Assembly (NCBI RefSeq): GCF_003056305.1
Contig: NZ_PYVX01000001.1
Coordinates: 1,302,001 to 1,366,000 of the forward strand
Direction of reading: 5' to 3'
DNA length: 64,000 bases
DNA from: Halomonas denitrificans
GTDB lineage: Bacteria; Pseudomonadota; Gammaproteobacteria; Pseudomonadales; Halomonadaceae
This document shows positions 51,010 through 63,986 of this stretch, piece by piece. The position numbers and the translations under genes were made by a program. Position 1 is the stretch's first letter; each line of letters begins with the position of its first letter. Below the pieces are notes generated by a model. The model did no database searches. It saw nothing but the letters and a program-made list of their open reading frames with translations, and was not told where the DNA came from.

Positions 51010-51806
51010 AGCACGCCTCCCTGCAGCAGGGCGAACAGCGGCACCGCGGCGGTCAGGCTGTCGATGCGGTCGAGCACCCCGCCGTGGCCCGGCAGCAGGC
51101 GGCTGGAGTCCTTGATGCCGCGATGGCGCTTGAGCATGCTCTCGAGCAGGTCGCCCAGCACCGAGGCGAGCGTCACCACCAGGGTCGCCGCCAGCAGTGC
51201 CAGGCCGGACGCGAGGCCGAGCCCCTGCCAGAGGGCGAAGACGATCGCCAGCGCGGCGGTGACCGCGAGGCCGCCGGCCACGCCCTCCCGCGTCTTGCCG
51301 GGACTGACGGCAGGCGCCAGCTTGCGACGGCCGAGCGCCTTGCCGACGAAGTAGGCGCCGATGTCCGCGCCCCACACCAGCAGTAGAACGAAGAGCAGCC
51401 AGACGGCACCGCTCTCGCGCAGCACGTTGAAGCCGACCCAGGCGGGCAGCAGCACCCACAGTCCCATGGCCAGACGCATGCCGGTCGACTGCCACTGCGC
51501 CAGGCGCTCGGGGTAGCCGGTCACCCAGTAGAGGTTGACCAGCCAGCCCAGCGCGCCGAGCCACAGCGGCCAGCTGGCCGCGGCCGCGCCGCTCGCCCAG
51601 CACAGCGCGATCAGCACGGCGAGTCCGGCCACCGGCCACAAGCGCCGCGCGGGCGAAGTGATCCCGGCGAGGTTGGCCCACTCCCAGGCGCCGAGCAGCA
51701 CGATGGCCGCGGTGAAGAGCCCGAAGCCCGCGCCGTCGAGGCCGAACAGGCCGACCAGGGCCAGGGGGGCCAGCCAGGCCGCGGTGATGATGCGTTGTCT
51801 GAGCAC
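51006..51806 (-). CDS. cdsA: CdsA, phosphatidate cytidylyltransferase
   Basis: Makes CDP-diacylglycerol from phosphatidate and CTP, the branch point of phospholipid synthesis. The 266-residue polytopic protein has about eight hydrophobic segments, the C-terminal signature [18 protein letters not shown] and the [20 protein letters not shown] motif. GTG 51806 with GGAG eight bases upstream is the start. It follows uppS by four bases. Confidence 0.96.
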   Translation of the reverse strand: MLRQRIITAAWLAPLALVGLFGLDGAGFGLFTAAIVLLGAWEWANLAGITSPARRLWPVAGLAVLIALCWASGAAAASWPLWLGALGWLVNLYWVTGYPERLAQWQSTGMRLAMGLWVLLPAWVGFNVLRESGAVWLLFVLLLVWGADIGAYFVGKALGRRKLAPAVSPGKTREGVAGGLAVTAALAIVFALWQGLGLASGLALLAATLVVTLASVLGDLLESMLKRHRGIKDSSRLLPGHGGVLDRIDSLTAAVPLFALLQGGVL

Positions 51807-51810
51807 GTGG

Positions 51811-52596
<786 letters not shown>

Positions 52597-52711
52597 GGTG
52601 TCTCGCATGGCGGGTAAGAGCATGAAGGCCGGCGAGCCGCGGACCGTGGGGCCCGCGGCTCGCCGAGGGCGATCCGTCGCCGGCGGCGCTCGCCAGCGCC
52701 GAGGGTCGTCC

Positions 52712-53269
52712 TCAGACCTGCATCAGGTCGTGTTCCTTGGACTCCAGCGCCTTGTCGATCTCGGCGACGATGCCGTCGGTCAGCTTCTGGATCGCGTCCT
52801 CGGCCTGGTGCTGCTCGTCCTCGGTGATCTCCTTCTCCTTGAGCAGCGACTTGATGTCGCCGTTGGCATCGCGGCGCACGTTGCGCACCGCCACCCGGGC
52901 GTGTTCGGCCTCGGTGCGCGCCTGCTTGATGTAGCCCTTGCGGGTCTCCTCGGTCAGCATCGGCATCGGCACGCGGATCACGTTGCCGGCGCTCGCCGGG
53001 TTGAGGCCCAGATCGGAGGTCATGATGGCCTTCTCGATCTTCGGCACCATGCTCTGCTCCCAGGGCACCACGCTCAGGGTGCGGGCGTCCTCGACGTTGA
53101 CCGAGGCCACCTGGTTGAGCGGCATCTGGCTGCCGTAGTACTCGACGGTCACCGCATCCAGGATGCTGGGATGCGCCCGACCGGTACGGATCTTGTTGAA
53201 GTTCGAGTGAAGGGCCTCGAGGCTCTTCTTCATGCGGCTTTCCGCATCCTTCTTGATGTCGTCGATCAC
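52712..53269 (-). CDS. frr: Ribosome recycling factor
   Basis: With EF-G, splits post-termination ribosomes. The start is GTG 53269, giving [24 protein letters not shown] and 185 residues, the E. coli length; a TTG at 53287 would overlap pyrH and add six non-conserved residues. The three-helix core ([31 protein letters not shown]) is intact. It starts four bases after pyrH. Confidence 0.97.
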   Translation of the reverse strand: MIDDIKKDAESRMKKSLEALHSNFNKIRTGRAHPSILDAVTVEYYGSQMPLNQVASVNVEDARTLSVVPWEQSMVPKIEKAIMTSDLGLNPASAGNVIRVPMPMLTEETRKGYIKQARTEAEHARVAVRNVRRDANGDIKSLLKEKEITEDEQHQAEDAIQKLTDGIVAEIDKALESKEHDLMQV

Positions 53270-53273
53270 TGTC

Positions 53274-54041
53274 TCACCCTCTGTCAATCAGCGTGCCTTC
53301 CTTGCCACCCACTACCAGGTTCAGCAGGGCGCCCGGCTTGTTCATGTTGAAGACCCGCACCGGCATGTCATGGTCCCGCACCAGGCAGATAGCGGTCAAA
53401 TCCATCACGCCGAGCTTCTGGTCGAGCGCATCATCATAGGACAGCTGCTCGTACTTCACCGCATCGGCGTGCTTGACGGGATCCTTGTCGTAGACCCCGT
53501 CCACCTTGGTGGCCTTGACCACCACGTCGGCATCGATCTCGATGCCGCGCAGGCAGGCCGCGGAGTCGGTGGTGAAGAAGGGGTTGCCGGTACCGGCCGA
53601 GAACATCACCACGTCGCCGGAGGTCAGGTAGCGGATGGCGGTACGGCGGTCGTAGTGCTCCACCACGCCGCTCATGGGAATCGCCGACATCACCCGCGAG
53701 CGAATGTTGGAGCGCTCCAGGGCGTCACGCATGGCCAGGGCGTTCATCACCGTGGCCAGCATGCCCATGTGGTCGCCGGTGACACGATCCATGCCCGCCT
53801 CGTGCAGGGCGGCGCCGCGGAACAGGTTGCCGCCGCCGACCACGATGCCGACCTGGACGCCGATGCCCACCAGCTGGCCGATCTCCAGCGCCAGGCGATC
53901 CAGCACCTTGGGATCGATGCCGAAGTCGGCATCTCCGGTCAGGGCCTCACCGGACAGCTTGAGCAGGATACGCTTGTACTTGGACACCTCGGCACGGGAT
54001 TTCTCGGGCTTGCTGGGGGCGGGTTGATCGGCGCTGGTCAT
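53274..54041 (-). CDS. pyrH: UMP kinase
   Basis: A hexameric kinase that makes UDP from UMP, activated by GTP and inhibited by UTP. From ATG 54041 (GGAG nine bases upstream) it has 255 residues, with an N-terminal polar extension before [22 protein letters not shown] and [31 protein letters not shown] are family signatures. It lies between tsf and frr. Confidence 0.97.
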   Translation of the reverse strand: MTSADQPAPSKPEKSRAEVSKYKRILLKLSGEALTGDADFGIDPKVLDRLALEIGQLVGIGVQVGIVVGGGNLFRGAALHEAGMDRVTGDHMGMLATVMNALAMRDALERSNIRSRVMSAIPMSGVVEHYDRRTAIRYLTSGDVVMFSAGTGNPFFTTDSAACLRGIEIDADVVVKATKVDGVYDKDPVKHADAVKYEQLSYDDALDQKLGVMDLTAICLVRDHDMPVRVFNMNKPGALLNLVVGGKEGTLIDRG

Positions 54042-54107
54042 GGGATGTCTCCGGAATTCTCGACGCATGGGACCTGGTGGGGTGGCCGGATCTACCGGCC
54101 GGATACG

Positions 54108-54137
54108 CGATGGCGTGCGCTCGCGCGCACGCCATCG
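54108..54137 (-). terminator. Hairpin downstream of tsf
   Basis: A 13-bp stem: GATGGCGTGCGC (54109-54120) pairs with 54125-54136, plus one outer pair, with a four-base loop. It lies between tsf and pyrH. No T run follows on the minus strand, so it may slow or stabilise more than terminate. Confidence 0.5.
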
Positions 54138-54157
54138 TCACTCTGGAACCTGCGACC

Positions 54158-55027
54158 TTAGCTGCGCTTGGCCTGTTCCATGACTTCCTTGGCGAAGTCG
54201 ACCTCTTCCTTCTCGATACCCTCGCCCACTTCGAAGCGGGTGAAGCCGATCACTTCGCCGCCGGCGGCCTTGGCGAACTCGGCCACGGTCTGGTCCGGGT
54301 TCTTGACGAAGGCCTGCTGGGTCAGGCTGTTCTCGGCCAGGTACTTCTTCAGGCGGCCCTGGACCATCTTCTCGGCGATCTGCTCGGGCTTGCCGGCCAT
54401 GTCCGGCTGGGCCAGGATGATCGCCTTCTCGGCGTCCAGCTGCTCCTGAGGCATGTCCTCGGGATGCGCCACGGCCGGGTTGATGGCGGCGACGTGCATG
54501 GCGATGTCGCGCGCCGTCTCGGCGTTGCCGCCCTTGAGCACGGTCAGCACGCCGATGCGGCCGCCGTGGACGTATTCGCCCACCAGGTTGCCGTCGCCGG
54601 CCTCGACCACGACGCAGCGACGCACGCTGATGTTCTCGCCGATCTTCTGCACCAGCTGCTCGCGAACGGTCTCGAGCTCGCCTTCCATCACGGCGGCCAC
54701 GTCCTCGCTCTTGGCGGCGAAGAAGGCGGCGGCGATCTTCTCGGCGAAGGCGGTGAAGTTCTCGTCGCGGGCGACGAAATCGGTCTCGGAGTTGATCTCG
54801 ACCATCACGCCGTAACTGCCGTCCTCGGCCACACGGGTGACCACGGCGCCTTCGGCGGCGGTGCGGCCGGCCTTCTTGGCGGCCTTGAGGCCGGAGTTCT
54901 TGCGCAGGTTCTCGATCGCCTGCTCGATGTCACCATCGGTCTCGGTGAGTGCCTTCTTGCACTCCATCATGCCGAGCCCGGTACGCTCGCGCAGTTCCTT
55001 GACCTGGGAGGCGCTGATCGCTGCCAT
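54158..55027 (-). CDS. tsf: Elongation factor Ts
   Basis: Guanine nucleotide exchange factor for EF-Tu. The 289 residues have the UBA-like N-terminal domain ([23 protein letters not shown]), the TDFVARDE core motif ([11 protein letters not shown], about 81-91) and a coiled-coil region ending in [10 protein letters not shown]. It follows rpsB after a terminator-like hairpin. Confidence 0.98.
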   Translation of the reverse strand: MAAISASQVKELRERTGLGMMECKKALTETDGDIEQAIENLRKNSGLKAAKKAGRTAAEGAVVTRVAEDGSYGVMVEINSETDFVARDENFTAFAEKIAAAFFAAKSEDVAAVMEGELETVREQLVQKIGENISVRRCVVVEAGDGNLVGEYVHGGRIGVLTVLKGGNAETARDIAMHVAAINPAVAHPEDMPQEQLDAEKAIILAQPDMAGKPEQIAEKMVQGRLKKYLAENSLTQQAFVKNPDQTVAEFAKAAGGEVIGFTRFEVGEGIEKEEVDFAKEVMEQAKRS

Positions 55028-55083
55028 GGTAGTGTCCTCTGAATGGTTCGACCTGGGGTCATAGCGGGGGAATGAAGAGAGAA

Positions 55084-55103
55084 AAGGGGGCCTCGGCCCC
55101 CTT
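55084..55103 (-). terminator. Terminator/attenuator between rpsB and tsf
   Basis: A 9-bp stem (AAGGGGGCC at 55084-55092 with 55095-55103) and a two-base gap; on the minus strand it is followed by TTCTCTCTTC, a pyrimidine-rich tail. A second hairpin (about 55117-55134) precedes it. In E. coli a partial terminator in this gap reduces tsf relative to rpsB. Confidence 0.75.
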
Positions 55104-55167
55104 AGCGCCTGTCCGGCGAGCCGTCACCGGGGTGACGGCAGACGGGCCGGCCCAGGCGGGCCGACGA

Positions 55168-55914
55168 TCACTCGGCGGCGGCGTCGCTCTGGCTCTCTTC
55201 GGCTTCGGTCACCTCGACGAACTCGTCGGGACGACCTTCCTTCGCACGGGCGCAGGCGTCGGCGACGGCCTTGACGTAGATCTGGATGGCGCGGATGGAG
55301 TCATCGTTGCCCGGGATCACGTAGTCAACGCCATCGGGGTTGGAGTTGGTGTCCACCACGCCGATGACCGGGATGCCCAGCTTGTTCGCCTCGTTGATGG
55401 CGATGCGCTCGTGATCGACGTCGATCACGAACAGGGCATCGGGCAGGCCGCCCATTTCCTTGATACCGCCCACGGACCGCTCGAGCTTGTCCTGCTCGCG
55501 GGTCGCCATCAGCACTTCCTTCTTGGTCAGCTTCTCGAAGGTGCCGTCCTCGTGCATGGTCTCGAGGTCGCGCAGGCGCTTGATGGAGACGCGGATGGTC
55601 TTGTAGTTGGTCAGCATGCCGCCGAGCCAGCGGTGGTTGACGAACGGCTGACCGACGCGGTTGGCCTCTTCCTTGATGATCTTGCTCGCGCTGCGCTTGG
55701 TGCCGACGAACATGATCTTGTTGTTGGCCGCTGCCATCTTCTCGACCACATCGATGGCCTCGTTGAGGGCCGGCAGGGTGTGCTCGAGGTTGATGATGTG
55801 AATCTTGTTGCGGGCGCCGAAGATGTACTTGCTCATCTTCGGATTCCAGTACTTGGTCTGGTGACCGAAGTGAGCACCTGCTTTGAGCAGGTCACGCATG
55901 TTGACGTGTGCCAT
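55168..55914 (-). CDS. rpsB: 30S ribosomal protein S2
   Basis: From ATG 55914 (AGGAG six bases upstream) the protein is 248 residues, starting [20 protein letters not shown]. The coiled-coil insert ([24 protein letters not shown]) and [25 protein letters not shown] are diagnostic. The C-terminus is acidic ([15 protein letters not shown]). The frame is open further upstream, but that is the leader. Confidence 0.98.
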   Translation of the reverse strand: MAHVNMRDLLKAGAHFGHQTKYWNPKMSKYIFGARNKIHIINLEHTLPALNEAIDVVEKMAAANNKIMFVGTKRSASKIIKEEANRVGQPFVNHRWLGGMLTNYKTIRVSIKRLRDLETMHEDGTFEKLTKKEVLMATREQDKLERSVGGIKEMGGLPDALFVIDVDHERIAINEANKLGIPVIGVVDTNSNPDGVDYVIPGNDDSIRAIQIYVKAVADACARAKEGRPDEFVEVTEAEESQSDAAAE

Positions 55915-56148
55915 GGATGACTCCTGGAAAATCGGGTTAGGCCTCCACGCACCCCATGGATCCGACCGTCGCGTCATCGGGGATGTCACGACAGCACCCG
56001 GGACCATGTGCCGGTGCATGTGTGTTTTCAAGGCATTGCAGTGGTTGACGCGCATTCCGACGGCCGCCGAGGTGCCGAAGGCTCGGCAGGGGCTCCGCGA
56101 TTGCAGGAAAGCGCGCAGCTTTATACCATGGATGACCTTCGAGATGAA
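55915..56148 (-). promoter_or_regulatory. rpsB promoter and 5' leader
   Basis: TTCATC (complement 56143-56148), 17 bases, TATAAA (complement 56120-56125) is a plausible promoter and would give a leader of about 200 bases before rpsB. In E. coli this leader binds S2 for autoregulation and overlaps the t44 RNA; whether the conserved fold exists here was not tested. The 293-base gap between the divergent rpsB and map holds no gene I can support. Confidence 0.5.
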
Positions 56149-56207
56149 GTCGCCCGACGCTCGTCCCTGCCGTTTTCCGGGCGGCCCCACCCCTGATTCG
56201 AGATTCC

Positions 56208-56999
56208 ATGAACGTACCCATCAAGACGCCCGACGAGATCGAGAAGATGCGCGAGGCCGGACGCCAGGCCGCCAGCGTGTTCGAGATGATCATCCCGCAC
56301 GTGAAGGCCGGCGTGAGCACCGGCGAGCTCGACCGGCTCTGCCACGACTTCATTGTCGACGAGCTCGGCTCGACCCCGGCGCCGCTGAACTACCACGGCT
56401 TCCCCAAGTCGATCTGCACCTCGATCAACCACGTGGTCTGCCACGGCATCCCCGATGACGCCAAGAAGCTGAAGAAAGGCGACATCATGAACATCGACAT
56501 CACCGTGAAGACCGCCGACGGCTACCACGGCGACTCCAGCATGATGTTCATCGTCGGCGAGAGCATCCAGGGCGAGCGCCTGTGCCGCGTCACCCAGGAG
56601 TGCCTCTACCGCAGCATGGCGCTGGTGCGCCCGGGCGCCCGGCTTTCGGAGCTGGCCCGCGCCATCCAGTCCCACGCCGAGGCCAACGGCTACTCGGTGG
56701 TGCGCGACTTCTGCGGCCACGGCATCGGCGCCGGCTTCCACGAGGACCCGCAGATCCTGCACTACGACGGCTACGCCCCCGAGGCCGACATCGCCCTCGA
56801 GGAGGGCATGTGCTTCACCATAGAGCCGATGATCAACGTCGGCGGCCACCAGACCAAGGTGCTGCGCGATGGCTGGACCGCCGTGACCAAGGACAAGAGC
56901 CTCACCGCCCAGTGGGAGCACACCCTGCTGGTCACCGCGACGGGGGTCGAGGTGCTGACCGCGCGTCGCGACGAAGACCTCTCCTTCCTCGACCGCTGA
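56208..56999 (+). CDS. map: Methionine aminopeptidase type I
   Basis: Removes the N-terminal Met from nascent proteins. The 263 residues include the metal ligands in [17 protein letters not shown] (two Asp), [12 protein letters not shown] (His), [10 protein letters not shown] (Glu) and QWEHTLLVT (Glu). It is divergent from rpsB as in E. coli, and is followed by glnD after ten bases. Confidence 0.97.
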   Translation: MNVPIKTPDEIEKMREAGRQAASVFEMIIPHVKAGVSTGELDRLCHDFIVDELGSTPAPLNYHGFPKSICTSINHVVCHGIPDDAKKLKKGDIMNIDITVKTADGYHGDSSMMFIVGESIQGERLCRVTQECLYRSMALVRPGARLSELARAIQSHAEANGYSVVRDFCGHGIGAGFHEDPQILHYDGYAPEADIALEEGMCFTIEPMINVGGHQTKVLRDGWTAVTKDKSLTAQWEHTLLVTATGVEVLTARRDEDLSFLDR

Positions 57000-57009
57000 G
57001 TCGACCGCC

Positions 57010-59691
57010 ATGCTGCTGCACCACTATCGCTTCGCGCCCGACGAGAGTCTCTTCGACGTCGAGGCCTTCCGCGCCGAGCTCGCCGGCGAGCGCTCCCCCA
57101 TCGCCCCCTTCAAGGCGGCGCTACGGGAGATCCAGGCCCGGCTCGACGAGCGCTTCCGCGCCGGGGCCGACATCCGCGATCTGGTGCACGGCCGGGCCTG
57201 GTGCCTGGACCGCCTGCTGGCCATCGCCTGGGAGCAGCACGACTGGCCCGGCGACGGCGTGGCGCTGCTCGCCGTGGGCGGCTACGGCCGCGGCGAGCTG
57301 CACCCCCACTCCGACATCGACCTGCTGCTGCTGCTCGAGGAGGAGGACGACACCCCCTTCCGCGAGGCGCTGACCGCCTTCATCACCTTCCTGTGGGACA
57401 TCGGCCTGGAGATCGGTCACAGCGTGCGCTCCCTCGCCGACTGCGAGCGCGAGGCCGAGGCCGACGTGACGGTGATCACCAACCTGCTCGAGACCCGCAC
57501 CCTGGCAGGCCCCGAGCGGCTGCGCGAGGCGATGCAGGCGCGCCTCGCCACCGACCGGCTGTGGCCGGCGGATCGCTTCTTCGAGGCCAAGTGGCAGGAG
57601 CAGATCAGCCGCCACTACCGCTACAACAACTCCGAGTACCACCTCGAGCCCAACATCAAGAGCTCGCCGGGCGGGCTGCGCGACATCCAGATGATCGGCT
57701 GGGTGGCCAAGCGCCACTTCGACACCGAGCGCTACGAGGACCTGGTCGCCGGCAGCTTCATGAACGACGCCGAGCTGCGCATCCTGAGCCAGGGCCAGGC
57801 CTTCCTGTGGCAGGTCCGCTACGCCCTGCACATGCTCACCGGCCGGGCCGAGGACCGGCTGCTGTTCGACCACCAGCGCACCATCGCGGAGCTGTTCGGC
57901 TTTCGCGACACCCCGGAGCGCCTCGCCGTCGAGCAGTTCATGAAGCGCTACTACCGCCACGTCACGGCGCTGGCCGGGCTCAACGACATGCTGCTGCAGC
58001 ACTTCGACGAGGCGATCCTGCACGCCGGCCAGGCGCTGCCCACGGTTCCGCTCAACGAGCGCTTCGAGATCAAGGGCGGCTACATCCAGGCGCGCTCGCG
58101 CCACGTCTTCCGCAAGCGCCCCTCGGCGCTGCTCGAGCTCTTCCTGCTGATGGCCGAGCACCCGGAGATCGAGGGGGTGCGCGCCGCCACCATCCGCCTG
58201 CTCCGCGACCACCGTCACCTGATCGACGACCTCTACCGCGACGACCTGCGCCACCAGAGCCTGTTCATGGCGCTGCTGCGCTCCGGCGGCAACGTCGCCC
58301 GTCAGCTCCGGCGCATGAACCGCTACGGCCTGCTCGGCAAGTACCTGCCGGAGTTCGGCCAGGCCGTGGGGCTGATGCAGCACGACCTCTTCCACATCTA
58401 CACCGTGGACGCCCACACCCTGCGCCTGCTCAAGTGCATCCACGGCTTTCGCAAGCCGGAGGCCCGCGAGGAGTTCCCGGTGGCCGCCACCCTGATCCAC
58501 CAGCTGCCCAAGCTGGAGCTGCTGTGGATCGCCGGGCTCTACCACGACATCGGCAAGGGCCGCGGCGGCGACCACTCGATCCTCGGCGCCCGGGACGCCG
58601 AGCGCTTCTGCGAGCGCCACGGCCTCTCCGGCCGCGACACCCGCCTGGTCAGCTGGCTGGTGGAGCACCACCTGATGATGTCCATGGTGGCCCAGAAGCG
58701 CGACATCACCGACCCCGACGTGATCGCCGAGTTCGCCCGACTGGTGGGCGACGAGACCCGGCTCGATTACCTCTACGTGCTGACGGTGGCCGACATCAAC
58801 GCCACCAACCCGACGCTGTGGAACGGCTGGCGCGCCTCGCTGCTGCGCCAGCTGCACGGCGAGACCAAGCGCGCCCTACGCCGCGGCCTGGAGAACCCCC
58901 TGGAGCGCGACGACTGGGTGCAGGAGACCCGCAGCGAGGCCCACTCGCTGCTGGCCACGGTGGGCGCCGACATGGCGCGGGTCGACCGGCTCTGGGAGTC
59001 GCTGGGCGAGGACTACTTCCTGCAGTACGCGCCCAGCGAGATCGTCTGGCAGACCCAGGGCATCCTAGACCACGGCGACAGCCAGCTGCCGCTGATCCTG
59101 ATCAACGCCCCCACCGACGACATGGCCGAGGGCGGCACCAAGGTGTTCATCCACACCCGCTCGGTGGACGACCTGTTCGCCGCCACTGCCGCCGCCATGG
59201 ACCAGCTGGGGCTGTCGATCCACGACGCCCGCATCGCCACCTCGAGCAACGACTGGACACTGAACACCTTCATCGTACTCGACGATCACGGCCAGGCGAT
59301 CCGCGACCCCGAGAGGATCGCGGCGATCCGCCGCCACCTGGTGGAGGAGCTCGACGACCCGGACGACTACCCTCAGATCGTCACCCGCCATACCCCGCGC
59401 CAGCTCAAGCACTTCCGCGTGCCCACCGAGGTCAGCATCGAGCAGGACCCGGCCAACGAGCGCACCCTGCTCGAGGTGGTCGCCCCCGACCGCCCCGGCC
59501 TGCTGGCCCGGGTGGGACGCATCTTCATGGAGCAGGACATCGCCCTGTCGGCGGCCAAGATCGCCACCCTCGGCGAGCGGGTCGAGGACGTCTTCTTCAT
59601 CACCGACAAGGCCGGCGCGCCGCTCACCGACCCCGAGCGCCAGCAGCGGCTGCGCGAGCGGCTCATCGAGGTGCTCTCGGTCACCGGCTGA
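57010..59691 (+). CDS. glnD: GlnD, bifunctional PII uridylyltransferase/uridylyl-removing enzyme
   Basis: The glutamine sensor that uridylylates or deuridylylates PII proteins and so sets nitrogen assimilation. The 893-residue protein has the nucleotidyltransferase motif GGYGRGELHPHSDIDLLLL (90-108, Asp102 and Asp104), an HD hydrolase domain with YHDIGKGRGGDHS (His512, Asp513), and two C-terminal ACT domains (about 702-790 and 810-890) for glutamine. Probably co-transcribed with map. Confidence 0.97.
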   Translation: MLLHHYRFAPDESLFDVEAFRAELAGERSPIAPFKAALREIQARLDERFRAGADIRDLVHGRAWCLDRLLAIAWEQHDWPGDGVALLAVGGYGRGELHPHSDIDLLLLLEEEDDTPFREALTAFITFLWDIGLEIGHSVRSLADCEREAEADVTVITNLLETRTLAGPERLREAMQARLATDRLWPADRFFEAKWQEQISRHYRYNNSEYHLEPNIKSSPGGLRDIQMIGWVAKRHFDTERYEDLVAGSFMNDAELRILSQGQAFLWQVRYALHMLTGRAEDRLLFDHQRTIAELFGFRDTPERLAVEQFMKRYYRHVTALAGLNDMLLQHFDEAILHAGQALPTVPLNERFEIKGGYIQARSRHVFRKRPSALLELFLLMAEHPEIEGVRAATIRLLRDHRHLIDDLYRDDLRHQSLFMALLRSGGNVARQLRRMNRYGLLGKYLPEFGQAVGLMQHDLFHIYTVDAHTLRLLKCIHGFRKPEAREEFPVAATLIHQLPKLELLWIAGLYHDIGKGRGGDHSILGARDAERFCERHGLSGRDTRLVSWLVEHHLMMSMVAQKRDITDPDVIAEFARLVGDETRLDYLYVLTVADINATNPTLWNGWRASLLRQLHGETKRALRRGLENPLERDDWVQETRSEAHSLLATVGADMARVDRLWESLGEDYFLQYAPSEIVWQTQGILDHGDSQLPLILINAPTDDMAEGGTKVFIHTRSVDDLFAATAAAMDQLGLSIHDARIATSSNDWTLNTFIVLDDHGQAIRDPERIAAIRRHLVEELDDPDDYPQIVTRHTPRQLKHFRVPTEVSIEQDPANERTLLEVVAPDRPGLLARVGRIFMEQDIALSAAKIATLGERVEDVFFITDKAGAPLTDPERQQRLRERLIEVLSVTG

Positions 59692-59697
59692 GCGTGC

Positions 59698-59724
59698 GGG
59701 GCGGCCGGCGTTTGAGGCCGCCCC
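59698..59724 (+). terminator. Hairpin after glnD
   Basis: A 9-bp stem GGGGCGGCC (59698-59706) with 59716-59724 and a nine-base loop, starting six bases after the glnD stop. It has no T run. The -35 box of the dapC promoter lies in its loop and right arm. Confidence 0.5.
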
Positions 59725-59740
59725 GGGGCTTCCCTATAAT
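59712..59740 (+). promoter_or_regulatory. Promoter for the dapC-dapE cluster
   Basis: TTGAGG (59712-59717), exactly 17 bases, perfect TATAAT (59735-59740), about 87 bases before the dapC ATG. The -35 hexamer is the same as in the fabZ promoter. Confidence 0.7.
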
Positions 59741-59826
59741 CGACGCCCTCCCCGCCCGCCTCGACCCGGCGGGGCATCACCGATAACGACGCCGGCGCTC
59801 GCCGCCCAAGGCGCACCTGGACACCC

Positions 59827-61032
59827 ATGAACCCCGACATCGACGCCCTCAAGCCCTACCCCTTCGAGAAGCTCGCCGCCCTCCGGGCCGACGTGACGCC
59901 GCCCGAGGGGGTCGCGCCGATCTCGCTGACGATCGGTGAGCCCCAGCACGCGCCCTACGCCGCCGCGCTCCAGGCGCTCGACGACCATCGCCAGGCCTTC
60001 GCCCGCTACCCGGCCACCGCCGGCCTGCCGGAGCTGCGCCGCGCCATCGCCGACTGGGCGACCCGGCGCTTCGGCCTCGCGAGTCTCGACGCCGAGCGCC
60101 AGGTGCTGCCGGTCAACGGCACCCGCGAGGCGATCTTCGCCTTCGTGCAGGCGGCGCTGGATCGCAGCCGCCCCGCCCGGGTGGCCATGCCCAACCCCTT
60201 CTACCAGATCTACGAGGGGGCGACCCTGCTCGCCGGCGGCCAGCCGCTCTACCTGGACTGCCGCGCCGAGACGGGCTTCCGCCCGGATCTCGAGGCGGTA
60301 CCGGCCGAGACCTGGCGCGAGGTCCAGCTGGTGTTCGTCTGCTCGCCGGGCAACCCCACCGGGGCGGTGACCCCCTTCGCGGAGTTCGAGCGGCTGATCG
60401 AGCTCGCCGACGAGCATGATTTCATCATCGCCTCGGACGAGTGCTACTCGGAGCTCTACCTGGACGAGGCGGCGCCGCCCCCGGGGCTGCTCGAGGCCTG
60501 CGCGCGCCTGGGCCGCCACGACTACCGGCGCTGCCTGGTGTTCCACTCGCTCTCCAAGCGCTCCAACCTGCCGGGGCTGCGCTCGGGCTTCGTCGCCGGC
60601 GATGCCGACCTGATCGCCCCCTTCCGGCGCTACCGCACCTATCACGGCTGCGCCATGTCGCTGCCGCTGCAGCACGCCTCGATCGCCGCCTGGAACGACG
60701 AGGCCCACGTGCGCGCCAACCGCGACGCCTACCGCGAGAAGTTCGCCGCGGTCACCGAGATCCTCGCCCCGGTGATGGACTTCCCCGCCCCCGAGGCTGG
60801 CTTCTACCTGTGGCCCGCGGTGCCGGGCGGCGACGACGCGGCCTTCGCCCGCGCCCTCTACGCCGAGGAGCACGTCGGCGTGCTGCCCGGCAGCTACATG
60901 GGCCGGCCGGGACAGGGCGGCACCAACCCCGGCGCCGGGCGCCTGCGCCTGGCCCTGGTGGCCGAGGTCGAGGCCACCGCCGAGGCCGCGCGCCGCCTGC
61001 GCCGCTTCATCGAGAGGAGTCCCCGATGCTGA
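59827..61032 (+). CDS. dapC: Succinyldiaminopimelate transaminase
   Basis: A class I PLP aminotransferase acting on N-succinyl-2-amino-6-ketopimelate in lysine and peptidoglycan precursor synthesis. It has 401 residues. The PLP lysine is Lys244 in SLSKRSNLPGLRSGF, and the SPGNPTGAV and SDECYSELY motifs are clear. MNPDIDALKPYPFEKLAAL is the usual DapC start. Context with dapD and dapE makes the specific call firm. Its end overlaps the next gene by seven bases. Confidence 0.95.
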   Translation: MNPDIDALKPYPFEKLAALRADVTPPEGVAPISLTIGEPQHAPYAAALQALDDHRQAFARYPATAGLPELRRAIADWATRRFGLASLDAERQVLPVNGTREAIFAFVQAALDRSRPARVAMPNPFYQIYEGATLLAGGQPLYLDCRAETGFRPDLEAVPAETWREVQLVFVCSPGNPTGAVTPFAEFERLIELADEHDFIIASDECYSELYLDEAAPPPGLLEACARLGRHDYRRCLVFHSLSKRSNLPGLRSGFVAGDADLIAPFRRYRTYHGCAMSLPLQHASIAAWNDEAHVRANRDAYREKFAAVTEILAPVMDFPAPEAGFYLWPAVPGGDDAAFARALYAEEHVGVLPGSYMGRPGQGGTNPGAGRLRLALVAEVEATAEAARRLRRFIERSPRC

Positions 61033-61364
61033 CGCTCTACGTGATCAAGAACTGCGACACCTGCCGCCGCGCGCGCAAGGCGCTGGACGAGAAGGGCATC
61101 CCCTTCCAGGTCCACGACCTGCGCGAGGACGGCCTCTCGGCCCCGCTGCTCGAGCACATCCTGCACCGGGTGCCGCTCATGGAGGTGCTCAACAAGCGCA
61201 GCACCACCTGGCGCCAGCTCGACGACGAGGAGAAGGAGAACCTCGACGCCAACTCGGCCCGCGAGCTGCTGCTGGCCCACCCCACCCTGCTCAAGCGCCC
61301 GCTGCTGGAGAACGGCGACGAGATCCTCGTCGGCTACCGCGACGGCGACTACGACTCACTCTAA
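61026..61364 (+). CDS. ArsC/Spx-family protein (YffB-like)
   Basis: A 112-residue thioredoxin-fold protein of the ArsC family with NCDTCRRARKALDEKG at the N-terminus (Cys10, Cys13). E. coli YffB sits beside dapE in the same way; its cellular role is unknown and arsenate reduction is not proven. The frame starts inside the last codons of dapC (overlap seven bases). The LFNKRSTTWR-like motif appears here as LNKRSTTWRQL. Confidence 0.9.
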   Translation: MLTLYVIKNCDTCRRARKALDEKGIPFQVHDLREDGLSAPLLEHILHRVPLMEVLNKRSTTWRQLDDEEKENLDANSARELLLAHPTLLKRPLLENGDEILVGYRDGDYDSL

Positions 61365-61407
61365 GAGGGCGCCCCCGCCCCTTCCCACGCTTTCAGAGGA
61401 CACCCCC

Positions 61408-63592
<2,185 letters not shown>

Positions 63593-63599
63593 GGCACCC

Positions 63600-63986
63600 A
63601 TGGACTCCTATCCCGATATCGAGATCTACCTGGCCCGCGGCGACATCGCCCGCCTCGATGCCTGGCTCGCCGAGGCCATCGGGGCCGCGGCCCTGGCCCC
63701 CGCCGGCAAGCGCCAGTGGCGCACCCGCGGCGGCAAGGACGAGGCGCCGGTGCCGGTGCTGCTGGTGGAGAAGGCCGCAGATGGCTTCGCCAGCCTGTGG
63801 TTCGACAGCCCCGACACGCCCTGGGCGACGGACGCCGAGTGCGCCCGGGAGGCCGCCCGGCAGCTCGAGTGCGAGGTGCGCTGCTCGCTGGGCGGGTGGC
63901 AGCCCGGCGACGACCCGGACCGCTTCCTGCAGGTGCTGCCCGACGGCACCGAGCGGCCGATCGACTGGCCCGACTCCGGCCAGTGA
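63600..63986 (+). CDS. Hypothetical protein downstream of dapE
   Basis: A 128-residue acidic soluble protein beginning MDSYPDIEIYLARGDIARLDAWLAE. It has no signal peptide or membrane segment, contains a VPVLLVEKAADGFASLWFDS stretch and a Cys pair in LECEVRC, and ends PIDWPDSGQ. I do not recognise the family. It starts seven bases after dapE in the same direction with codon use like its neighbours, so it is very likely real and co-transcribed. The frame closes 14 bases before the window end. Confidence 0.8.
   Translation: MDSYPDIEIYLARGDIARLDAWLAEAIGAAALAPAGKRQWRTRGGKDEAPVPVLLVEKAADGFASLWFDSPDTPWATDAECAREAARQLECEVRCSLGGWQPGDDPDRFLQVLPDGTERPIDWPDSGQ

Noticed and set aside
56149..56207. A clear promoter for map
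   Set aside because: No acceptable -35/-10 pair seen in the short plus-strand stretch before map; left uncalled.
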